DNA from: Brachycybe producta
Lineage: Eukaryota; Arthropoda; Diplopoda; Playtdesmida; Andrognathidae
Assembly (NCBI GenBank): GCA_036925085.1
Contig: JAUPFP010000008.1
Coordinates: 6,214,277 to 6,278,276, forward strand
Length of the DNA: 64,000 nucleotides
Direction: 5' to 3'
Positions 25,798-44,112 of the stretch are shown here, piece by piece. Below the pieces are notes generated by a model, which searched no databases, was not told the DNA's origin, and was given only the letters and a program-made list of their open reading frames with translations. The position numbers were made by a program, and so were the translations under genes. Positions within the stretch are counted from its first letter, which is position 1. Every line of letters begins with the position of its first letter.

Positions 25798-26044
25798 CAG
25801 CTTTTCCACTAACAATTGCTACAAATTGGCATATTAAAAATGTTTGTTAGTATTTGTTTATACTCTTAATTTCATGCTGACGTTGTAATTTAATTGTCTT
25901 CAAATTTTCCACCAATCAGGAAGGGCGCGAGAGTCAAATTCTGACTTTAAAAGCAACATTAGTGCTTCAGCTAATATTCAACATTTTCACAGCAAGAGAG
26001 AATAGCAAAAGCTTAACAACATTAAAATTGGGCTTACAAGAAAC

Positions 26045-32827
<6,783 letters not shown>

Positions 32828-33400
32828 AAATAATCTTAACCTTTTCCTCACTTAGAACAGTGTAATGCTGAAACCACATAACAGTTATGCATGCATTTTG
32901 TGTCAGACAACACATGACGGAAGTGCCAGATGGAAAATCTGTATGAGTGCTGCCAATTGGCCATCCCAAATAGCTTTTCTTGTTTCGATTTCATCCACGC
33001 CACTAGAAAATAATCCGACAGAAGGATTGGCAGCACTGATACGGCGGCAGACAAATGGCATAAAAAGCACCCATAAGAAACCGTATACTTAGAAAAGTTG
33101 TGCAATTTTTTGCCATCAGAATTTTGTAGGATACAATGGCATGTTTTTAAAAACCATGTTGATAACTTGAACCGACAACAGTGCATATAGTGATCCATTT
33201 ATTACCGTGGTGTTATAGAATAGACATTTCCCCATCATGTTAAGTCACACAAAACACGTGCATAAAAGGGGCAAAGTACCTTGTATACACCTAAAAACTT
33301 AAAAGCATTTGAATATTAACATATTCTGAGTCATGTTAAGGGCAACAAAAATGTCGAATTCAATTTATTTATTGAATATTTCTATATATTGGGTGGTATA
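32828..33400. other. 3' flank of copy 3 up to LTR-A
   Basis: Matches 9657-10255 downstream of copy 1 and stops abruptly at GGTGGTATA where LTR-A begins. No gene recognised in it. Confidence 0.5.
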
Positions 33401-35301
33401 TGTGGTGGTTCTATACTGGTGAAACGATAAGTCCAGGAGCGATCCTGACTCATTTAGTTTTTCCTGGATCGTTTGTTTTTATTTTGGATTGGCATGAAAC
33501 TTTGTCAACCCTCTGTACTAACGTACAGAGGATTGACCTAGTTCTATCAGCTGATGATACCAATATCCTGCCTTGGGTCACCTTTTGGGTCTTGGGTCCT
33601 TTTTCCTCCCAGTCCCACCCCTTAATACAAAGAGATCGTCCTGATAAGCAGTAGCATTAAGTCAATGGGGTTGTATTTTTCTATTGTATGTTTGTTTTTA
33701 TTGACAATGAGTCATTTTTCTATATTTTGGTGACCACTGGTCAATCACATTGATTGGCCAGTTTGTTTTTACTTTTGTTTTTATCCAATCAGGGGACACT
33801 GAGAAAGTGTTCTCAGTATCCTCTTTTTGAGTATAAAAGGCCGTGTATTTTCATGTTTGTTAAGCACTTTTTCGAATTGTTACTCTGACACTGAGATTAT
33901 GCCTAATTAGGGCTAAATTCTGTATATTATGAAAATAAATTGTTATGAAGAGTAAAAAGTTGCTAAGTATTTTCTTTATATTTATTGGAAAGAACGAAAG
34001 TTCTAGCAGCGCCATCATCTCGAATTGCCAACCCAGGTGTAAACCTGGTCCACCACTTCTAGATGAGACTTCAAGAGATGACACGATCAACCAGCTTTTA
34101 ATGGGCGAAAGCCCGAGGAGTAGCAGACAGCTAAAAGATCCATTTTAACTGTAAAAGTTCAATAAGGAAGAACTTGTGAGGAAACGGAAAGGGATTAATT
34201 TGTTCCCTTCCTCCCGAACCAGGATAGAATAAGCAGCTTAGTGTGACACCACCCACACATGTGCCAGCTGCACATGTGTGAGTGAGGCCCCTCACTTTGA
34301 ACCCCTTTTGCCGGTTGGCACCCTGTGGTGTCTAAAACTGACCAGTCTAAAAAATACATTAAATTCGTGGAGAATTAATTCGGAATTCTCACGGATTTTG
34401 ACAGTTTTAACGATTATAGAAAACAGTTTCTAAAAATAGAAACTTCAAACACAAAATTTGAAGTTCCGCACGATCAAAAATGGCCGTTAATTCCAGAATA
34501 GTTTCTCAGGATTTATGCAAACTCTTCTGAGAATTTGTTTCCAAATAAGGAGATATTTGGAATTCATGACTGAACATTGGTCAGTCGGGCCAATGGGTAA
34601 GTCCTAGTACTGAGTGGCCCCTCCCAGGGGCCAAAACAATAAAAGTACTTGCACAAGACAAGCTCAGGGCTGATTATCGCTGATTTCAGTGATTTTGTTG
34701 ATTTTCTTTTGGAAAATGTTGATTTTGTAATTCGTTCAAGTACGGAATATTCTAAATTCAATAGTCACTTTGGACTTTTATGGAGTTTTATCAGTCAATC
34801 GTATGTTATTTTTATATCGCCAATGTATCGAAACATAAAAATAAACCAGTTTTATATCACTAAGAGGGAAGTCTTTTTCTCTGCGCGGTTGCACCTCTGG
34901 GAGGTGCATAGTCATCACTTTCTCTTTAAAATGTGAGAACTTTGAGTCCCGTACACACGGAACCCAATACAGATCGACATGCCAGGGAGTCCTACTTCAA
35001 CCCGGAGCAGAGGCGCAACCAGGGGCAAAGCAGCCAGGTCAACAATTTGACCTGGATCACCCGGCAGGTCGAAGAGCCCGAACTTGGAATGTACGGAGCG
35101 GCATACAATCCCAACTCAACTGGCTGGTACAGGGCCAGCCACCCAACAAAGAGACAAACAAAGTGCAGAAACAACAAAACAGGCTGGACAACAGGGTCGA
35201 GCAATGTTACAGAATGGTGAACCGCCTGGACAAGGTCCTGGCATGTTACATTAGCCAACCGCTTTTTGGTATATTTTCCCCCACAAAGTTGGTTCGTTAC
35301 A
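33401..35301 (+). mobile_element. Solo LTR (family LTR-A), split by a nested LTR-B
   Basis: Starts TGTGGTGG at 33401 and ends TTCGTTACA at 35301; about 890 nt once the LTR-B at 34242-35250 and its duplicate are removed. Promoter-like order: hairpin 33794-33821, TATAAAAG at 33832, AATAAA at 33934-33939, then a hairpin-rich 3' part. The order and many short blocks match LTR-C (61956-62883); e.g. the join AGCTTAG/CCAACC matches CCTAGCCAACC in LTR-C. No clear target duplication: the right end abuts a Helitron-like 3' end. The reading frames inside are not convincing genes. Confidence 0.7.
34242..35250 (+). mobile_element. Solo LTR (family LTR-B) nested in LTR-A, TTAG target duplication
   Basis: Starts TGTGACACC, ends GCATGTTACA, flanked by TTAG at 34238-34241 and 35251-35254. 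Hairpin TGGCCCCT/AGGGGCCA (34615-34633) lies just before a TATA-like AATAAAAG. Further perfect hairpins are TGCACCTC/GAGGTGCA (about 34889-34907) and CCAGGTCAA/TTGACCTGG (about 35035-35057). AATAAA lies near 34840. A reversed partial relative is at 11557-12532. The last 300 nt are richer in G+C and could be coding in an element-length copy (short open frame 34933-35220, no domain recognised). Confidence 0.8.
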
Positions 35302-35730
35302 CTAGTGGGGTAACCCGTCATAAATGACGGAGCCAAATTCACAGCAAATTCCAGCATTAGAATTTATTTTCTTCCGCCCTTTTATGACGTCAGACCAAGT
35401 AACATACCAATTAGAAATTGATGACGTTCATAAAATAGCGGAGCAAAAGAAATTCTAATGCTGGGCACAATTGCCCATGATAAAATTCTAGTTTAATTTT
35501 GCTACTATTATCCCCTCCCCTTTTTTATATTTGAAAGAGAAAATGAGCTTTTCATTTTCTCTCATGTGCGCATGCACGTCGTTTGTTACTTTTTTTCTCC
35601 TTTCATTTTAATTTGAATTTTCCCCTCCCCCTTTTTTTCCTCCATGTTTCTCCCCCTCCCCGACCCTTTCCAACCTTTTCCCCTCTCCAATTTAATATCG
35701 TGGGGTTTTTGGTTGAGGAGAATGCAACAT
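35302..35730 (-). mobile_element. Non-autonomous Helitron-like element (copy H2)
   Basis: Minus-strand 3' end is a perfect hairpin CCGTCAT-TT-ATGACGG followed by GTTACCCCA and CTAG, with T next to it: the textbook Helitron 3' terminus. The body is as in H1, including the palindrome GCATTAGAATTT...AAATTCTAATGC at about 35354-35462 and the pyrimidine-rich tract. Boundary at the far end is approximate. H1 and H2 sit in equivalent type-A spacers and rejoin the same flank, so they are probably one ancestral insertion duplicated with the array. Confidence 0.75.
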
Positions 35731-36319
35731 TTCATTTTGTAATGAAAAATTAAAACACTTTTTCAAACAGATTATATTTTACTTTCCATTATATAATAAA
35801 TACAAAAGCTCTTCATAAAAATCAAGCACAATAATCGGCCATGAACAAGCAAGAAGCAACATTGAGCTCACCAGTGCACACCCTTTAAACTCGTTTCACC
35901 AGGTGGGGTCATGGTGGCCCAGAGCCCAACCATAGGTCAAATGACTGATCGCTGCATCTGGTTCCAAACATTACCTTATTTGGAAATGCGATTTCAGAGA
36001 ATTCCTCTAAAATGTATAAACTATCCTGTTTTTTCTCTCAAAACAATTGTCAAGAACTCTTGAGAAATGAAATACATGTAATTGTCAAAGGGTTATTAAC
36101 TTATTACATTCTTTTTTGAAAAATTATTTTTTACTTTTTAACAAGGCCTCTCAGAGGCCCAAACAATGGAGTACCATCTTTGAGTTAATAACTGGGCTCT
36201 GTATAATTTAACTAAACACATTTAACGTGAATGTATTTAGCTCAAGTGTAGATAATGTAAGGTATGTACTTCTAACTTGCTTATACTCGCATAAGACTTA
36301 AGCTTAAACTCGCTTCCAG
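35731..36319. other. Spacer type A after copy 3
   Basis: Collinear with 10916-11490; no gene seen. Confidence 0.45.
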
Positions 36320-36532
36320 ACAACAGATCATTATTAAATGGAATTCTTACTAGAAACCTCTGTATATCTAGAAATGGCCATTCAAAGGCTATTAGAGAAA
36401 AAGGAGCTAGAACTGATGCATATTTGTGGTCTTTCTTTCCAAATGTATTTAGACTATAGAATGCTCTTCCAGCACATAGTTCTATTTTAGGACGATTTCA
36501 ATTTGACGATGATGTCTTTCTTGTCTCAGTGA
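36320..36532 (+). pseudogene. LINE C-terminal fragment, second copy (decayed)
   Basis: Same fragment as at 23711-23938 but with a stop inside the FRLWNAL block (CTATAGAATGC near 36455) and other changes. A relic. Confidence 0.6.
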
Positions 36533-37872
36533 CAACCATTTGTGATTGGGAATTGTTCCCCCCTGCCACATGGCTCTCGAGCTGATTGCAGGTGTACTTG
36601 ATTGAATTGAATAAACTCTTATTTTTGCTTCAAGTGCCGACTCCCTTATACTCGCTTAATCTCGCTTATAGTCTTAATTTAATTGTAATTTCGAATCAAT
36701 ATTGTCAAACACTATTGAACAATATTTACATATAGCTTATAATTATTGTCTGTTACAGTTGTTTAACGTTTCATACGAGCTCGTACTAAACCATCTAGTA
36801 GCAACTTTTTAAAAAAGTTAAAACATTTCAACCTTAAGCTATCAAATATTTTCATAAAATATCGAGAAAAGAAATTTAAACAGTGAAATACAATTAAAAG
36901 TTAATAAGAACGGTGACAACATTTATTTGAAAACAATTTCAACATCATAAAAATTAGACCGTTTGGCACAAAAGGACAATTACAACTTTACATATTTATG
37001 CCAAAAAATAAACTAATTACATTATAATATTCCGAAAGTTATATTATAATAAGGATCATTAAAGTTAATGATAGCAAAATAATTAATGGAAAAAATTTCA
37101 AGAATTAAGGTTACTGGTATTATATGTATCTATAGAAACCAATCGACTAAAATCTACTCACAGAATTTAGTAATAAATGCACGACGATCTGTCTTAAACT
37201 ATTAACTACGGTGTATGACACTGTATGTATAAAAACATAAGTTAATCACTATTTCTTTTTACCGTTTTCAGTATAGTAATAGCAAAAAAAAAGCAGAATG
37301 CAATCAAAATGAACCCTAATTTCTCACACATATTCCTCCGCCAATGATTATTATTGTTAACATTTTTTAAACCCTAATCAATATTATATTTTATAAAGCA
37401 AATATATTACCCGAACATATTAGCTTTAGCTTATATTAACTTAGCTTTGCCTTAACTTACATAATATAAAATAATAAAAAGTAAATTAAACAGTAGAAAG
37501 GGTTAGATGCACAGATTGCATTTTAGTTGCATTTTTCATTGCTAATAAATATTCAAAACATAAAGATCTAACCAAAATTATTACAATATGGATTTCTTAA
37601 TTTCTAAGTAAAAAATAACTAAGTAAATCTACAAGTTATTATCACATTAAACACTAGCGATCAAACCTACAATTAATAATAAAAAATCAGATACAATATA
37701 GACTAATAAAGGTTGAGGTCGTCTAGAAACGTTTTTGTAATCCACGAACATTAATAAAGTTTTAAGAAACTATTACAAAAACAATTACTAATAATTCAAT
37801 TAGTTGTTTTGAATTTTAATAATTACTCTGCAAGCAACCCAAATGGCTTGTAAGTCTTTTAGTGTTGTAAGT
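36533..37872. other. 5' flank of copy 4, left part (interrupted by the LTR element)
   Basis: Collinear with the flanks of copies 2 and 3 up to GTGTTGTAAGT, where the LTR-D element begins; the flank resumes at TTGTTCAGTCC (44113). No gene. Confidence 0.5.
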
Positions 37873-38511
37873 TGTGACATTGCTCTCCCTTTGGCGCCGC
37901 CGTTTCTCGAAGTTCTTTGACGTTGTTCACGAACCGGTGGTGCCGGGGTCGATTCTGTTGTCGGCTGCTGCGGGCCAGCCTCTTCTGTTGTACCTCTGGG
38001 GGTTGATTTCACTGGGCGCAACATTTACTTGCCTTGCCTAGTACGGCCCACAAAAAGACCGTCTTTCCTAGGGATCTTTGGGTATAGGGCTTGACGATGC
38101 CGAAGTCACTCTAGTCCTTTTCGTTGAGTTGCTGGAGGCTCCAGGTAGTGGGACTCAGGCTGTGTCTCTCTGACTCTAAAGCAAGACTTACTTGTTTCAA
38201 CTCTATCCTCTGACTGTCTCTCACTCAAGTCTCCAGCTCACTTGTCCGGTCTCCTGGGAGGGGCAACTGTCACCTGAAGGCTTAATGATTGACCAACTGG
38301 GCCAATCACTGCCCTGGGCCGGGGATACTAAATTATAAGGAGAAATATTTTTGGGACTTATTTCCAATTTTCTCACGGTTGGACTTGGTTCCACGAATTC
38401 TCTAGAATTCGGGCCACCCAAGTCTGAACATCTGTGCACCAAGGGGTGCCATACTGTCAAGACTGAATTTTGACTTAAGTGTTTCACCTTCTGTTTATAC
38501 AGGGTGTCACA
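37873..38511 (-). repeat. 3' LTR of the LTR-D element (shortened)
   Basis: 639 bp against 894 bp for the solo LTR; roughly 250 bp are missing between about 38170 and 38200 relative to 13030-13290. The frame starting at 38024 (MLRPVKSTPRG) runs through the LTR end into the host flank. Confidence 0.8.
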
Positions 38512-38515
38512 CACA

Positions 38516-38525
38516 CCCCTTCTTT
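38516..38525 (-). other. Polypurine tract of the LTR-D element
   Basis: AAAGAAGGGG on the minus strand, a few bases upstream of the 3' LTR. This is the expected plus-strand primer position and fixes the element's orientation. Confidence 0.6.
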
Positions 38526-39560
38526 GAAGGAGGCACGTCCCTGGGCCTCTAAATTTTGACTCTTCTAACCCCCTTTTCCCTTAGCCCTCCTCTGCCTAGG
38601 AGACTTTGGAATGAAACACGTGAGACTTGCATGTGTTTCTAGTCATTACAGCAAATGACAAGAAAAAAACTCTTAGAAAACAAATGAAACAAAATACTCA
38701 ATTTTGATCCATGCATAGAATACAACTGATTCTTACTATGCGGTGGAGCTATGCAGAGCTCACTGGACGCCGCCTCTTTGGTTTAAGTCTAAAACGTAAT
38801 ATTTATATAAAAGAAATAAAGCAAAAACAAAATACTTAATTTTGAACGATCCTACAGAACACTACTGGTTCTTACTATGTGGCGAAAGCTATGAGAAGCT
38901 TCAGAAATGCCACCTCTTTGGCTTAAGCTGCAAACAAAAATATAAAAATAATACAAGAACTCTTTATGAGTATTATTAGAATATCGACTTATAAAAATAT
39001 TACAAAAATATTATTACATGTATAAAAATACAAAACTAAACTTCTCGAAAGAAGAACTCTTTGGCTCTAAAAATTCTTTTAAAAAAATATTATGAAAAAT
39101 ATTAACTAAGTATTAAATGAATTCTATAAAACTAAATTTCTTGGGACGAATGTCCTCAAGAATTTAACAAAAATTTTGATTCTACTTAAAATCTTTGGCA
39201 CTATAAAAATACTAAATTTTTAATCTCTTAAGAGGTAACGAACTCTACCTCTTATTATGTGGATCCATGAAAGGATTCTCTTTAATTACGCATGCTCTAA
39301 AAAGGAACTTAAAATTAAGAAGAACTTAAAATTAAAATGTTCTCACGATGAGAATGTCCTCTTTAAACTCACTGGTGTATGCTGGCGATCGGTGTACTTC
39401 ACAATCCATTAAAAAAGTCTCACCTCTGGAAAAATGCGAAGTAGTTCCGAAGGGGCTTCTGAACGCAAAAATCTTCACACACTCTGGCACCTCGGGACTA
39501 GACATGCCAAGTTGGCTGGTCTAGTGCCCTTCACTCTTTTTCTCTTTTCTCTTTCGTCGA
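38526..39560 (-). other. AT-rich 3' region of the LTR-D element with two imperfect tandem units
   Basis: No convincing reading frame. Two units of about 120 nt (38690-38814 and 38827-38944) share AAAATACT(C/T)AATTTTGA, TTCTTACTATG, AAGCTATG-like and CACCTCTTTGG-like blocks in the same order. Confidence 0.5.
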
Positions 39561-40402
39561 CTACGGGTAGGGATCGTGCATGTCGGCCCATCCACGGTGG
39601 GGCGCCTCTGCTGCCCGAGTAATCATATGGAGTGTTGTCTCAATTAGACAGTCCCTTCCAACGACCTCTTGTTGGGGCATATCTCCCATAATCGCATGGA
39701 CCACTGCATCGTACAGTAGCACCACTCTTTCGGTGTGCCCACCTGTGAACCGGAACTCGCCGTAGGTAATGTCTATCTTGTGGGTCGGTCCAGGCTGTAG
39801 CAGTTGATGCAGGAAGCACCTCACGTTCCCTCTCTCTTTTCACGTTCCACCCTCCCTTGTAGTAGTAGATTCGACATTTGAGCGTCGTTCTCTTGATTAG
39901 GACGAGGGTGACATCCCCTCTTGCCTTTGCGGAAAGGAGGTAATGGTGGCACGTGGTTGATAATGTGACTTGCGGCATCCCTAGGCGTGGTGTGAAGCAC
40001 CCCAGGTACTGGACTGACCTGGGTGCCTGGTGCCAGTACCAGTGCACAATAAGGTTGTTCAGGAGGACTGGACCCATCTCGATCCCTGGGTCATCACTCA
40101 CACTCCTCCAACTACTCTCCTCTGCGTCTCTCAGCGGGGCTCACTCGGTAGTCCGGGGCTTCTGTCGGCCTCGGGGAACTGGCAGACAAATCTCTCGCTC
40201 TCTCTCCATGGCCACTACTTGCAACCACTGGTTCCTCCGCTCTCCGCTGCATGGCAGGGGTTGTGCTTCCCAGCTGTTCTCTACCTCTCGTTCTCGGACG
40301 AGCTCCAACTTCCGCCCAGAGACTCTCCGGTGGCGGGAGTGGCAGTCCGATTTTGTGGATTTGCACGACTAGGTTGAATCTCACCCGTCGCTGACTGGAC
40401 AA
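39561..40402 (-). pseudogene. Third reading frame(s) of the LTR-D element, function unknown
   Basis: Open frames 40402-40112, 40101-39640 and 39824-39561 follow each other in three different phases, so this is either one broken ORF or overlapping small ORFs. The first overlaps the end of the preceding ORF by 22 nt. Arg/Pro/Glu-rich at first, then a more globular stretch with Trp and His. No domain recognised. The base composition (G+C-rich) is like ORF2 and unlike the host DNA around it. Confidence 0.35.
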
Positions 40403-41870
40403 CTCGGTGTCTCTCTCTTGGTCTCGGGAGGCTCCCGGCTCTCTCTGCCCTCTGTCGTCCCTCCGAATGTTGGGGACGATGATGGTAGACCTCTCCGATG
40501 TTCTGCTCTGGTCGGCCGGGGCTGGCGGTCGTTCGGGGTGGCTCGTTCGGGGATAGGGAGGTAGTGGCCAGGATTCGGGGTCACTTGGATGGTGTTTACC
40601 CCCTCTTGTGGTTGCTGCTCCTTGGCCGTGGACACCAACATCGTTCTTTTTCCTCCTTCCCTCTCTTCCTCAGTAGCCCTAGGGGTGTGTTCGCTGGCAG
40701 TGGCACATCCCTCCTGCCCTTCTTGTCCTCTTTCTCTAGTTCCTGGTGGACAAGAAAGCTCTTTCTTGGATGGAACGACCCTTCGTTCCATCGCTTGCTC
40801 TTCGGGTGGTAGTCTAGAGACCGATGGACTACCACTCTTCTCGGTTATGTTCTTCGCGAGGCTGGTTAAACTGATCTTGACAATCCGACTTAATTCTTTC
40901 AAGACTTTCACTCCAATGATGGTAAGTACGATTAAAAGAATAAGAACTAAGGTGACGATATTTATTTGATTTCTCCACTCATTGGAAAAATGCGTCTCTC
41001 TCCCTGTCGTGGTCAGATGACCATTTTCGGGGGTCCTGTTTCCCTTTTTCTGTTTGCTTATTTTAACAGAGATGAAGGATTGTTTTTCCTCCATCTTTAC
41101 TAAGGTGGCAGTCATCTGAACTCCGACCTGTCTAATGGAACTTCGTCTTAAATCTTGGTTCCTATTGTCAGAAGGTGTCAATTGACTTCTGATTCTCCTG
41201 CCCGTCCTTTCTTGGGGCTATTTCCTGCCTTCGCTACAAGTTGCGATGGCTACTCCTTCTTGGGAATCAGAGTCGGTTTGACCTCCGGCCTCGTCGTGTA
41301 TAACTTCTGTATACATTGTTGTTTTTATTGCCTTGTGGGTGGGCTTTGTAAACTTTTTGTTTAATAAAAACATTTCTCTTGTTTCAATTTTGCGTTTGTA
41401 TTTTCTTTGCAAATTGATACCTCGATGACTCATGAAAGAATTCTGCTCATAAGTTGGTTTGATAGGTTTCTCAATGGCGTCATCTACACCCTTTAAAACT
41501 TCATCTATCTCCTCCTCACTTATGTATCCTATGATGTCATCATCGTCTGCAATACCTCTATTGAACGAGTCGTCGTTCTCTGGTGTTGGAAGTCCAGGTA
41601 AGTATTTTTGATACTCCCAAGCTCTCTTCGATGTCTTCGGTTTCTTCTCCTCAACTTTTGTGGATACTTCGCGATGGACATCTCTCTTGTTACTCGTTGA
41701 TGTTGCTTGCTGAACATCTCGCTTCATTTGGGTGGATGCCTCTTTCTGGACATCTCTGTTGTAGTTCTTCCATGCTATCTTCTGAACATTGTTCTAGTAG
41801 CTCTTAGCTGCTGTCTTCTGAACATCTTTTTTGACCGGGGAATCGACCTTACTCTTCTTCGAAGGTATTT
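40381..41870 (-). pseudogene. Second ORF of the LTR-D element: repeat, acidic and transmembrane protein
   Basis: One phase covers 41727-40381 with a single stop at 41218-41220; upstream of 41727 the same phase continues with one more stop. Features in order: about five degenerate 12-residue repeats built on RDVQ (about 41870-41660), an acidic stretch (DDDDIIGYISEEEIDE), a basic stretch, one strong transmembrane segment (INIVTLVLILLIVLTIIGV, about 40950-40895), then a roughly 180-residue Arg/Pro/Glu-rich tail. A single membrane anchor near the 3' end of an LTR element suggests an envelope-like remnant, but no surface domain, furin site or fusion peptide is identifiable, so this stays a guess. 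Confidence 0.45.
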
Positions 41871-41912
41871 TCTTCGTGAAGGGCGGTGGGCCCCTTTTCA
41901 CCACCACCCCAA

Positions 41913-43286
41913 TTAGTTTAAAAGCTGTTGTTGGGCTTCGACGGGGAAATAGGTCATCTGTCCGTTGACTAAAACGGCTATGTACTGTTTTCCATCGGGT
42001 CCTGTGGAAACAGCTGGCTCTTGACTTGTAATATTGCCGACTGTGGATGCCTTTCGTCTATCGGGCAGTGGGCAATTTCTACCAAAATGTCCTTTTTGGT
42101 GGCAGTTGTAGCACATGACCTCCTCTAAAGGTACTTTAGGCTTTTGCCCTCTATTTCTCGGTCTATTTCTTGGTGGTCTCTGGCCCTGTTGCTTCTTCTG
42201 CTGAGACTGCTGCTGTTGGCCAGAATTTGGAGCATTGCTCTGTGCTACGACGGCGTATACTCTGTCGTCATAAGCTCCTTTCGCTTGGTTCTTTTTATTT
42301 TTACTCTGGTTCTGCTGACCAGATTGCTTTTGGGGTTGGAAGAATTGAAGTGCGCTCTGCTCCACGATCTCCCACTCTTCGTCCATAATCAAAATTGATT
42401 CGACTCGATTTATAAATTGGACGAACTCTTTTGTGTCCGCGATAGGACATGTTTTAGTATGTTGTCGAATAATTGGGTGCAAGGTTTTGCGCAAATTCGA
42501 CACTAACTGGCTTTGGGATGTTAGGACATAACAGGTAAGACATGCACAAATAGTTTCGCATATAAACGGCTGAATTCTCACCCTTTCGTTGCCTCATCCT
42601 TTCGAATTCTCCTTGAATCCGAACTGCGTCGTCTGCTTTTCCGAACGCATCTACTAGCGCTCGGCGCAGCTCTGTCCACGTTGGTTTCTTGTGTTCTCGC
42701 GAGAAACTGGCTAACACTCCTGGGCGTAGCCTATGAACACTGTCTTGGCGAAATACAGTCTGTGTACGTCGTTCCACTCTTGAATATCTGCGATGTCCTC
42801 AAATCGCTGCAGAAATTCGTGCACTGACATGATGCCATCGAAACGTTGGAGCGTTTCGAGCGGATGGCAACCATGATATCTTTTGAATAACTCTTGGCAT
42901 GATGGCGCATCAGCGTTGTCATCTAACGTGATGGCTTGAATGTTCATGCTTGGCTCTGGGTTTGGCGTGTCCCTTGCTCTTGGGCGCACCTCTTGAAATT
43001 CACTTTGAATATCATAAACGAATGCAAACTCACTTGTTTGGGTTGTGTCCGCTTTACTGGTGAATCCAAACACGTTGAGCATGGACTCCTTCTGCTTCTT
43101 GGTCCGTAGGCTGGCCAGGTACTCTGTGGCGACTTGCCTCTTCATCTGGGCAGTCAACTTCAGGACCTCTTCGGATGTTACTCTCGGCATCCTCTTTGCA
43201 GATCTTGATGTGGTTGAAGCATCCTCCAGTAGCTTAATCTTCGTCATCAGTGTCGTTATTGGCACTATACCCCGCACCTCCACCAT
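41913..43286 (-). pseudogene. gag: gag (capsid/nucleocapsid) of the LTR-D element, frameshifted
   Basis: Pieces: 43286-42711, then about 42730-42530 in another phase, then 42581-41913 back in the first phase, so there are at least two frameshifts (near 42725 and 42540). The middle piece has a capsid-like W-T-E-L-R-R-A-L-x-D-A-F block. The last piece has a Gln/Asn-rich stretch and one CCHC zinc knuckle, CYNCHQKGHFGRNC (C-X2-C-X4-H-X4-C), near 42110. The first ATG lies 2 nt after the 5' LTR, leaving no ordinary leader. In two other LTR copies an open frame enters from the LTR itself, so the original start may lie inside the LTR. The copy is dead. Confidence 0.75.
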
Positions 43287-43288
43287 TT

Positions 43289-44112
43289 TGTGACGTTGCT
43301 AGCCCTTTGGCACCGCCATTTCTCAAACTTCTTTGACGTTGTTCACAAACCGGTGGTGCCGGGGTCGACTGCTGTTGACTGCTGCGGGCCAGCGTCTTCT
43401 GTTGTACCTCTGGGGGTTGATTTCACCGGGCGCGACATTTACTTGCCTTGCCTGGTACGGCCCACAAAAGACCGTCTTTCCTAGGGATCTTTGGATATAG
43501 GGCTTGACGATGCCGAAGTCACTCTAGTCCTTTTCGTTGAGTTGCTGTAGGCTCCAGGCAGAGGGACTCAGGCTGTGTCTGAGTGCCTTCTGCTGGATAC
43601 CTCTCTATTGGCAGTACAGAAACCCAATGAATTCTGCACACAGGACCTTTTAGGTTGAATAAAATATACTCTTTTACTTCAATAACTATAATCAACATAA
43701 CAAGGATGTGTACAGTTCTTTACATAAAACTCTCCTCTTTTTAGAGTTTACTTTTCTTCTCTAAGTCTCGAACTCTGACTCTAAAGCAAGACTTACTTGT
43801 TTCAACTCTATCCTCTGACTGTCTCACACTCAAGTCTCCAGCTCACTTCTCCGGTCTCCTGGGAGGGGCAACTGTCACCTCAAGGCTTAATGATTGACCA
43901 ACTGGGCCAATCACTGCCATGGGCCGGGGATACTAAATTATAAGGAGAAATATTTTTGGGACTTATTTCCAATTTTCTCATGGTCGGACTTGGTTCCACG
44001 AACTCTCTAGAATTCGGGCCACCCAAGTCTGAACATCTGTGCACCAAGGGGTGCCATACCGTCAAGCCTGAATTTTGACTTGTTTCACCTTCTGTTTCTA
44101 CAGGGTGTCACA
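43289..44112 (-). repeat. 5' LTR of the LTR-D element
   Basis: 824 bp, TGTGACG...GTGTCACA on the plus strand, similar throughout to the solo LTR 12692-13585. Compared with the 3' LTR it lacks 2 nt in the open stretch, which breaks the frame starting at about 43433. Confidence 0.85.

Larger units (their letters stand above)
37873..44112 (-). mobile_element. LTR retroelement (LTR-D family), minus strand, gag-bearing, no pol seen
   Basis: Flanked by two related LTRs: 5' LTR 43289-44112 and 3' LTR 37873-38511, both starting TGTGAC and ending GTCACA on the plus strand. A polypurine tract (AAAGAAGGGG on the minus strand, 38516-38525) sits at the 3' LTR. Internal order on the minus strand: broken gag 43286-41913, second ORF about 41870-40381, third frames 40402-39561, then AT-rich sequence. 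No protease, reverse transcriptase, RNase H or integrase motif was found, and gag and the second ORF are about 45 nt apart, so pol is absent from this copy. The flanks share only 1-2 nt rather than a 4-nt duplication. The gag CCHC motif fits a Ty3/gypsy-like or retrovirus-like lineage. Confidence 0.85.

Noticed and set aside
34103..34114. Hammerhead ribozyme at the GGGCGAAAGCCC hairpins of LTR-A and LTR-C
   Set aside because: The CUGANGA core is missing near both sites; only GNRA-capped stems are seen.
33860..34148. Short open frames in LTR-A (33945-34148 plus, 33860-34090 minus)
   Set aside because: They lie over the hairpin-rich region and have no counterpart in the related LTR-C.
39434..41364. 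Plus-strand open frames opposite the LTR element ORFs (e.g. 39953-40372, 40589-40969)
   Set aside because: They are mirrors of G+C-rich minus-strand coding sequence and show no domain.
43262..43288. tRNA primer-binding site just inside the 5' LTR (TGGTGGAGGTGC on the minus strand)
   Set aside because: It starts with TGG but overlaps the ATG of gag and I cannot match it to a known tRNA 3' end.
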